This document shows, one piece after another, positions 8,843-15,233 of a stretch of 15,233 nt of DNA. Within the stretch, counting starts at the first letter, position 1; each line of letters starts with the position of its first letter. The position numbers and the translations under genes were made by a program. The stretch comes from Haplosporangium gracile (lineage: Eukaryota; Mortierellomycota; Mortierellomycetes; Mortierellales; Mortierellaceae): the NCBI GenBank assembly GCA_015499985.1, contig JAAAUF010000966.1:1-15233 (forward strand), given 5' to 3'. Below the pieces are notes generated by a model. It saw only the letters and a program-made list of their open reading frames with translations. It did no database searches and was not told the DNA's origin.

Positions 8843-9505
8843 ATGACCCGCCTCTCTACCTGCATCACCTTGGCTCTGGCCCTCGCCAGCTCTACCCTCG
8901 TCATGGCCCAAACTCCCGCTACCGCTGCCGCCGCTACGACCGTCACCAAACGACCTGTTGGCTGTGTGATCGCCACACCCCAGAAGCACCTCAAGCAAGG
9001 CCACCCAGAAGAGATCGAATTCCAGAATTGTAAGGGCTCTGGAAACGTCATGCTTCGCTACGGAAACATCAACAACCTCTCTGCCGACAAGTCTCTCGCC
9101 TGCAGCAATGTCCAGTTCTCGAGTAGTCGTGTTACTTGTTCTTTCACTCCTGCTCGTGCCGGGTCCTTTAGTCTTTCGACAATTGATGGAAGCAAAATCG
9201 AGACGTATAGTGGGATGTTTACGGTTGATCCTGCACCCGTTGCTGAAGCCCATGCCCCAGCGGCGCCTCTTGCCAAGGCTGTCCAGGGTAACACGACTGG
9301 TCCTCATGTCCAAGGTGTCAGGGATGTCACTCCTGCTGCTGCCGCTGCCCATCAGATGAAAAAGATGCCTGCTTCGGTGCCCAAGACTGAGAGTTTGGGG
9401 GGAGCCCATAAGGCAGAACCTATGAGTGGTGCCAAGAAGGGTGAAGCAGGACCTGCATTCGCTAAACGTACTCTCTATGACATGGCCGGTTTCTTGGCCT
9501 CGTAG
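8843..9505 (+). CDS. Small secreted protein with Kre9/Knh1-like beta-sandwich domain and dibasic processing sites
   Basis: A 220-residue protein with a clear signal peptide (residues 1-22, cleavage after VMA). The mature region 38-128 has four cysteines (C41, C63, C87, C99), enough for two disulfides. Its beta-strand pattern ends in a Ser/Thr-rich ETYSGMFTV (120-128), which resembles the closing strand of the Kre9/Knh1-like domain of fungal cell-wall and GPI-anchored proteins. Residues 129-209 are Ala/Pro/Lys-rich and probably unstructured. KR occurs at 36-37, just before the domain, and at 208-209, leaving an 11-residue C-terminal peptide TLYDMAGFLAS. KR is the Kex2 (furin-like) cleavage motif. 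No hydrophobic GPI-attachment tail is visible, so it is probably soluble or wall-associated. Intronless; start chosen as the first ATG after the TATA box, immediately giving the signal peptide. A poly(A) signal follows at 9660-9665. The domain assignment is tentative; being a real secreted protein is well supported. Confidence 0.82.
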   Translation: MTRLSTCITLALALASSTLVMAQTPATAAAATTVTKRPVGCVIATPQKHLKQGHPEEIEFQNCKGSGNVMLRYGNINNLSADKSLACSNVQFSSSRVTCSFTPARAGSFSLSTIDGSKIETYSGMFTVDPAPVAEAHAPAAPLAKAVQGNTTGPHVQGVRDVTPAAAAAHQMKKMPASVPKTESLGGAHKAEPMSGAKKGEAGPAFAKRTLYDMAGFLAS

Positions 9506-9659
9506 AAGGCGAGCGAAGAGGGAGGGACCTTGTATTTACCATTTCATAGTACTTTGGCGTATTTATTTTCACGGCTTATCTTTTTTTTAAAAGAACATGA
9601 TGGGTGTTGATAGACTACAAACGAGAGGGGTAGGAAGGATTGATATCGGAAAACCTAGA

Positions 9660-9665
9660 AATAAA
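9660..9665 (+). terminator. Poly(A) signal AATAAA of the small secreted-protein gene
   Basis: AATAAA lies 155 nt after the stop codon at 9505, before the leader of the next gene. It is the only perfect hexamer in that gap. Confidence 0.5.
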
Positions 9666-9965
9666 AGGGCTCAGTAAAAATACAGTACGTCGTACAAGAT
9701 GCATGCAATTTTTCACCGCCATTCCATTCCATCAGACAGCCGGCATAATTTACTTTGTGTGGTCGAAAGAAATCAAGGAGCGGCGTCAGGGGCGATAAAA
9801 AGAAAGCAGCGTCTTTCTTCTACTTTCTTGCTTTTCTATTGCGCTAATCAACATCCTGTCCTCGACCATCAACATCTCTCTGGCCATGAGCAACACCAGG
9901 ACTGGACCAACAAGTTCAATTCAGGTCATCATCATCATCAACAACAGCACTACAACAATCGGGCC

Positions 9966-11665
9966 ATGGCGACTTTGTCAGACCTGCCAGACGAACTACT
10001 TGCTTTCATCGTCGAGGACCTCTCATTCTCACGCAAAGACATCCACACCTGCGTCTTCCTCAACCATACACTCTCCTCCATCTTCATCTCTTACCTCTGG
10101 CCGAACATCGATATCATCAATTGTTGCCCAAAGGAGCCCGGGCTGGATCTCGTCGGTCGCTTCGCACGGTTCAAGCTGGCATCAGTTGACACGGGGCACT
10201 GGCGAGATATGGTCGGTTCATCAAGTCTCTTAGGAACGCTTCTTCCGGTTGGCTGCCTTTTTTTGGTCGCGATACTTGTTCCCTTCTGGAAAGCGTCGAA
10301 GTCGGTAGCTATGATATGCATGTGGATACTGTAGACCGGTCGCCAAGTCCGACTCCTGATGAAGACGATGAAGCATGTGCAGTCAGGAGGGTGACAACAG
10401 ACATCAGGAACGCTTTGGAAGCTTTCTCTGACACGGAACATCCTTTGGTGCAGGACAGAAGAGAATTATCTGGATTTGATGAGGTCTATTCCACAGAGTG
10501 TCGAGGAGCTCAGGTTGTTTCAGTGGGACGGGAACTGTTTTGGCGAAAAGACTGATGGAAGCGGCTGGAGCCAATATACTGACATTGAGGACGTCCAAAA
10601 CTTTCAAGATGAGTATCCACGCTTGAAAGGAGCAGCAACAGCAGTAGCTGCTGCGTTGACACCCCGTTCGACCTCAGCTCCAAGCTCAGGTCAAAAGGAC
10701 ATCCTCTCAAACGTCAAGAGGCTGGTTTTGGAGTACTGGATCACTGATGGATCTGGACCCGACAAATTACTATCCTGGATCCCAGCCTTGGAGAGCTTGG
10801 CGATATACGGCTCGTCGATTCTTCCCGTCTTCGACTTTACCCGTACTCTTCGCAGCAGCTGCCCATTGCTGACAGCCCTAAACATATCGAGTGCAAACAA
10901 CAAGGACATTACCTCACTCCCTGGACTTGCGTATCCTGTCCTCCTCTGTGCCAGTCTCTGGGACAGGAAAACTCTCGCCCTATCGTCTAACCGACTTGTC
11001 AATTCCAGGACGCTATGGCAGACATCTCTACTGCACCATTGCAACACTCTGGAGACACTACCTGGAAGGCTTTTGCATGGATAACGGTGGCGCGTTCATA
11101 GGACAACTTATGGACTGATCCCCTAGACTGGAGCATCTCTTTGTCACCCTTTTAAAGGATTACGGAATGATATGGTCGAAGTTCTCAGAGACATCAAACT
11201 GGGCCTGTCGAGATCTTGAGGTGCTCCTTTTATATTTCTTCCGTATATGTCTGATATCGAAGCAACGCGCGATCAGTTTTCCAACAACAGCTCTATCACC
11301 AACTAGCACGACTGACCAAACCACAGGGGCTGATCTTTGGCGAGATGGAGGATGACGAGCTTGTCCTTGATAATGAAGATGGTTATGGTGACCAACAGCA
11401 GCCGCAATATCATCAGTCGAACTTCAGCGCCAACGTCCGTCCTCAATGTTCCATGGTCGATAGCTTTTATTGCCCAGATATGACACTCGAGAACGGGATG
11501 GGCGTGCTGAAGGATGTGAGGCAGTTGAGACGTGTTGGGCTGGGAGGGTTGAAAAGCCATGCGTTCTTGAAGAATGAGGAGGATCAAGCCTGGGTCAAGG
11601 AGAATTGGCCACTGCTGCAACAGGAGTACCGTAATGACTTTTGGAAGGTCTTTCGGCGTTGGTAA
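9966..11665 (+). pseudogene. F-box/LRR-type protein gene, frame-disrupted
   Basis: The ATG at 9966 opens with an F-box: LSDLPDELLAFIVEDLSF followed by a helical segment ending in YLW (about residues 4-42), the Skp1-binding motif of SCF ubiquitin ligases. Downstream blocks look like the divergent leucine-rich repeats of the large F-box family of Mortierella-type fungi: SVEELRLFQWDGN, NVKRLVLEYWI, CPLLTALNIS, SPRLEHLFV and a C-terminal part ending at 11665. They do not share one frame. The frame drops one base at the G-run 10193-10196 (DTG then ALARYGRF). It gains one near 10400-10412, which a 70-nt intron at 10331-10400 could also explain. It gains one near 11058-11063, meets a TGA at 11116-11118 between LMD and SPRLEHLF, and shifts again between about 11250 and 11275. 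A 78-nt intron at 10931-11008 with a CTAAC branch site is possible. At least three breaks have no plausible intron. Decayed paralogue is the favoured reading; sequencing indels are the alternative, although neighbouring genes are intact. Confidence 0.7.
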
Positions 11666-11804
11666 TAGGTGAACCTAGGATATTATTTTGTAGGCACCTC
11701 TTTCTTTTTTTATTAAAATTCAACACCCTATCTCTCCCTCCTAGTTACGTTGTTGGCGTGTAGAGAAGAACAAAGCGGGTGTCTTATTAATAGACGGCAG
11801 TATT

Positions 11805-11829
11805 ATCGTCGCTTGAATTGGGCGACGAT
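11805..11829 (+). other. Hairpin, 8-bp perfect stem, 9-nt loop
   Basis: ATCGTCGC at 11805-11812 pairs with GCGACGAT at 11822-11829, loop TTGAATTGG. It lies 140 nt after the end of the F-box pseudogene. It has no T-run after it, so it is not a bacterial-type terminator. Function unknown. Confidence 0.6.
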
Positions 11830-12200
11830 TAATGCGGATAAAAACAACGGACGTGTTTCTTGAAAGTATGAATGAAAGCGAGCAAGGATTTCACGTCCGC
11901 TCATCAGATCCTCTCCATTTCTCGGTCCTTTGCTTGTTCAGGTTTGGATGTATCCCGCCAGCACAACGAGATGTTGGCCTATTTTTTACTTTAGGATCGG
12001 TATCATGACCATCTTCCTTACACGCGTTTTATGCGTCGAATTATTCTTTAATGAGGATCATTCATCCTCTCCCACTTTTTTCTTCTGCATTTACGTTTCA
12101 TGGAGTACCAAGGAGGAGATGAAGACAGTCCGGTGGGCGTCATATTTCTTTGGACTTATGCCTAAACCCACACAATGTCATTATCGCCTTTCTTAAAGAC

Positions 12201-12217
12201 GAGGATCAAGGATCCTC
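12201..12217 (+). other. Short inverted repeat, 7-bp stem, 3-nt loop
   Basis: GAGGATC at 12201-12207 and GATCCTC at 12211-12217 are exact reverse complements around AAG. It could be a dimeric protein-binding site or chance. Confidence 0.5.
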
Positions 12218-12688
12218 AAGCCCCGCGTCCGTCAATTCGGCTTGTTCGTTACCTTTATCACTGCAAAAGGGATTAATGACAAGACTCTAGGCCATCCTGG
12301 GCCATTGAGGCTATGAAAAGAAAAAAAAAAAGACGCTGCCTGCCAGCGCAGCCGGGTGAGCTGGACTGGATAAACCTTCTTCTTTATGTTACCACTTCAT
12401 CTATCCCTATCTGAAAAATCCGGGCTCTCACATCCAATCAGTAACGGATTAGAGGTATTTCTTGGATCATGGAGTGCGGAACATTGTTTGTCGCGAAGTT
12501 CGACTCCTGAGCCACACGGCGTTCTCCCTTTGCTCTGTCCCCTGCTTCACCCTTGCATTGGCCGGCATTGCCGCTACCTCTGCCGCTGCTAGAACTTTTA
12601 TTTATGGCGGTGTAGTGGTGACGAGGAAAACATCTGCGACAAGAGATGGAAGAAACGGCGCTTTGTATGGATCGCGAGACACACTGCC

Positions 12689-12709
12689 CTCTCTCTCTCT
12701 CTCTCTCTC
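12689..12709. repeat. (CT)10 microsatellite
   Basis: Uninterrupted CT dinucleotides over 21 bases in the intergenic region. Confidence 0.95.
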
Positions 12710-13553
12710 ACCGTCTTTAAACTTTTCCTTTCGGTCGGCTATTTTTCTTTCTATTCCCCTGGGCGGTGTGGTGCCTGAGAATACATGTCAAACATCTTTT
12801 TTTTTTCTTCTTTCGTCATGCCTGTAACTTACTTTTTTGTTACCTCTGTTGTCTATTCGAGTATAAAAATAGCAAAATTCTTTTTTCGGGAGGAAAAAAA
12901 TTTGTCCAACCACATAAAACTAGCCATTTTTGTCACACTTGCCACGAAATGGCATGCGCCGACGGACAGGACAGGACAGAGGAGGAGAAGAGGTAGGCTC
13001 TTTTTTTGATCGTGAGGCATAAGCCGTACACAAATCCAACAAATACGCAACACAGTTCTTCCGCAAATCAGTGAAGCATAAACAAACAAAGCCTTGGAAG
13101 TGGAGAAAAACGTCCTTGTTTTTTCATTCGCAGAAGAACAATGTCAGGTGAAATAAAAAAAAAAAAAAGAAGGCAAACAATGACAACCAGGCACAGCCCT
13201 GGAATGAGAGTAGGTAGGGGTTATGTCCCCAGCAAATCTGCGAATGTCTATTTCGAGAAAGCACTCATTGTTTTTTTTTATCCCGGTGCAATAAGAACCT
13301 CTACTTCTCTTTATTCACCTTTTTTGCTGGTGGCGAGCGGATTGGCGTAAAATGGTTGATGGCAATAAGCATTGCAAGATAATGCATCGCCGGTTGAAAG
13401 GTGGCGCATCGTTGTGTCCAGCCGGACCTAATATGTCCATGTATATCCGCCCATCAGTTCTATCCGGATAATACTTATCCTTCTCTACTCTAAGCCCACC
13501 ACTGTCCTCGAACAGAGTGAGCGCCCTTTTTCTAGATCGATGGCGCGCAAGCG

Positions 13554-13994
13554 CTAGACGCCTAAGGCAGGGATCTGAGTTAGCAGAAGAAAAGGGAAAG
13601 AGGGATGTGAGAACTTGGGGTGTATTTCTTCCTTTGCTTTCAGATGAGAGCGCATGAAAGACAAATGAACTAGAACCCCCAATCTGATTGATGTTTCTGG
13701 TTCCTGAGATGCACATTCGTCAGTGTTGGTTGGTACCCCTGGTATTTCCAAATTAGTCATGTGTCCCTGGTGGTTCGCATCTAGAATGTTCAAAGTCCCA
13801 GTTAGGAACATACGTAAAATGGTGCCAGCTCTGACCATTCTCGCTGATCGTGCCTGAAATCTTCCCAGACCGATGAGTTTACAATTTGTGATCGAGCCGT
13901 GTTTGTGATTGTGCCCCTTGTATGTGTACAGTTCGTGTAAAAGTGGTGGAACGCTCATAAACACAAACCTAACTGCCCCCGGCCCTTTGAGCAT
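13554..13994 (-). other. Unrecognised ORF of 146 codons, coding status uncertain
   Basis: The longest open frame in this intergenic region (ATG at 13994, stop at 13554). The predicted protein is of mixed composition, has no signal peptide, no clear transmembrane segment and no motif I recognise. Unlike most neighbouring false frames it does not sit on a purine- or pyrimidine-skewed tract. No TATA box or poly(A) signal in the expected places was identified, and another frame (13315-13716, minus) overlaps its 3' part. It could be chance, an old gene remnant or an exon of a spliced gene. Confidence 0.15.
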
Positions 13995-14949
13995 CCATCG
14001 TCATTTTTCGTCGTTCCGCTAAAGCCAGCTCTTTATTTTCGGCTGAGCCATTTTTTACCCGAGACTCCCTCTTCCTCATCTCAGGAATCATCCCCCCTTC
14101 TCTATCACTAATGTGGTCCTGCTCATTTAGCAATTATACTTGATGGGTGTTCTACCTTACATTTCCTTGCGTCTTTCATTTTACTTTGCCATCCACAAGA
14201 GTGATGAGCAGTAAAGGGTCATTCGCTGAAAGTAATTCAAACTCGTTTCAACAGCAACGACACAACAACACGCAAAAAAAACCCCCCATGAGAGCTCTGC
14301 TCGTTAGGCCAGTTGGACATCTTTTCCCTCTGTTGGTCTTGTGCGTATGTTTACAAATAGATTGAGCCCGCCCCTTTGTTCTCATGTCGGTGCGCAAAAT
14401 AAATTTCTTGGTTTTGCCGGCTGAACAGATTCCGCTTAATATGCACATATTTCTGTTTTCTTAAAGGGGCGGGGGAGAGGGGGGCATTTCACAGGCAGGG
14501 CGGATTAATGATAGGATAAGGGGAAAAGGACAAATAGTTTGTGAGGGTAAAAACGCACGCACTAACAAAAGTGAGGGTGTTATGCGTGGTAGTTAGGAGG
14601 AAAGAATGACGAGGACAGGAGATGGGCGTTGTTGCTCCCGTCGATGTTATTTTTACCTTACCTTATTTTTCCTGGCCATACCCAACAGACAGGCACATTG
14701 ACCTGACTGGACGGAGGAATTGGTGGTGGAGAGTGGATCCAAGGGGAGAGTGTTTCGCTTTGTTTGTTTGTTCATGTTGAAGCCTAGTCCTAATTGAAGG
14801 ACACAGGAGGGGAGTGAACAGAGGTCGCCATTCATTCGGCGCGGTATCTTTAGCTCTTGTTTGGGTTGCATTTGCGCCTTTTTGTGTGAGCGTGTGTGTG
14901 TTTAGTATCAAAAACTATGTTTTAATTATCCCCGAGGCGTGAGCAGGAA

Positions 14950-14957
14950 TATAAAAA
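14950..14957 (+). promoter_or_regulatory. TATA box of the right-edge secreted-protein gene
   Basis: TATAAAAA lies 182 nt upstream of the ATG at 15132. It is followed by a T-run, a C/T-rich leader and CA/CT dinucleotide repeats, the typical core promoter arrangement in this window. Confidence 0.75.
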
Positions 14958-15044
14958 GGGATGCGACCGTACCCTTTTTTTTTTCCGTCATCCAGCTCTC
15001 TTCTCCTAATTTATTCATTTCCATCCCTCTGGACACTCTTCATT

Positions 15045-15065
15045 CACACACACACACTCTCTCTC
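15045..15065. repeat. (CA)6(CT)4 compound microsatellite in a 5' leader
   Basis: CA repeats pass directly into CT repeats about 65 nt before the start codon at 15132, probably inside the transcribed 5' UTR. Confidence 0.9.
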
Positions 15066-15131
15066 AATTAGGCGATTTTATCCTACAATCCTCACAGCCA
15101 GCAACCTCAACCCCCCAGCAAACAACAAATA

Positions 15132-15233
15132 ATGTACCTGAAACTCTCAGTCATCGCAGCATTGGTCGCCATGACCGCCGCAGCACCCTCCGCCTCCGTT
15201 GCCCCCACACCCTCCTCCTCCTCCGCCCCCCCC
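15132..15233 (+). CDS. Secreted protein, N-terminal part only (truncated by window edge)
   Basis: Thirty-four codons are visible, open to the last base. They encode MYLKLSVIAALVAMTAAA, a textbook signal peptide: one Lys, a hydrophobic core, and small residues at a likely cleavage point around 16-18. A Pro/Ser/Ala/Val-rich stretch follows, typical of a linker or an O-glycosylated wall-protein N-terminus. The ATG sits in the A-rich context AACAAATAATG, 182 nt after a TATA box. The identity of the main domain cannot be seen. Confidence 0.8.
   Translation, partial: MYLKLSVIAALVAMTAAAPSASVAPTPSSSSAPP

Larger units (their letters stand above)
11666..14949. other. Intergenic region (about 3.3 kb)
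   Basis: No gene I can support. It contains two short perfect hairpins (11805-11829 and 12201-12217), a (CT)10 repeat (12689-12709), a G-rich run (14466-14484), a signal-peptide-like stretch at about 12540-12590 without a good start, and an unexplained 146-codon minus-strand ORF (13554-13994). The last few hundred bases must carry the promoter of the gene at 15132. Confidence 0.55.

Noticed and set aside
8750..9409. Minus-strand ORF of 219 codons over the small secreted-protein gene
   Set aside because: Antisense shadow. The plus strand has signal peptide, TATA box and poly(A) signal.
9699..9965. In-frame 89-codon extension upstream of the F-box
   Set aside because: It covers the pyrimidine-rich leader, and the F-box starts normally a few residues after the ATG at 9966.
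12495..12515. GTTCGACTCC, resembling a tRNA B box
   Set aside because: The flanking bases cannot form a T stem and no A box or anticodon arm lies upstream.
14466..14484. G-rich run considered as a G-quadruplex
   Set aside because: Only three G runs separated by C and AGA; a stable four-run quadruplex is not clearly possible.

Overview
The window looks like nuclear DNA of an early-diverging filamentous fungus, most plausibly Mortierellomycota. The reasons are spliceosomal introns with CTNAN-type branch points, a fungal PHO84-type phosphate transporter, a large divergent F-box/LRR-type gene, short secreted proteins with Ala-rich signal peptides, and TATA boxes followed by pyrimidine-rich leaders. 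The lineage is an inference from style; that it is fungal is well supported.

Layout. Positions 1-481 (minus): the 5' end of the ribosomal protein eL13 (RPL13) gene, with a 30-nt first coding exon, a 402-nt intron and the start of exon 2 running off the left edge. Positions 2349-3935 (minus): an intact, intronless high-affinity inorganic phosphate transporter of the PHO84/PHS family. It has a TATA box at 4108-4115, a cluster of CCAAT boxes with one CACGTT (Pho4-type) core at 4350-4421, and a poly(A) signal at 2271-2276. Positions 8843-9505 (plus): a small secreted protein with a cysteine-containing, Kre9/Knh1-like beta-sandwich domain, bounded by KR dibasic sites, with its own TATA box and poly(A) signal. 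Positions 9966-11665 (plus): an F-box/LRR-type gene whose reading frame is broken several times and carries an in-frame TGA, so probably a pseudogene. Positions 15132-15233 (plus): the signal peptide and Pro/Ser/Ala-rich start of another secreted protein, cut by the right edge.

The rest is non-coding as far as can be seen: about 1.8 kb (482-2270), 4.6 kb (4116-8706) and 3.3 kb (11666-14949). These hold purine/pyrimidine-skewed tracts, microsatellites, three clean hairpins, one possible relic of a Zn2Cys6 transcription factor (7793-8047, minus) and one unexplained 146-codon ORF (13554-13994, minus). No rRNA, tRNA, CRISPR, insertion sequence or virus-like gene was recognised. The genes do not form a pathway; they are ordinary separate fungal transcription units. 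The three TATA-containing genes share the same core promoter layout. I did not find a convincing new multi-gene system here.
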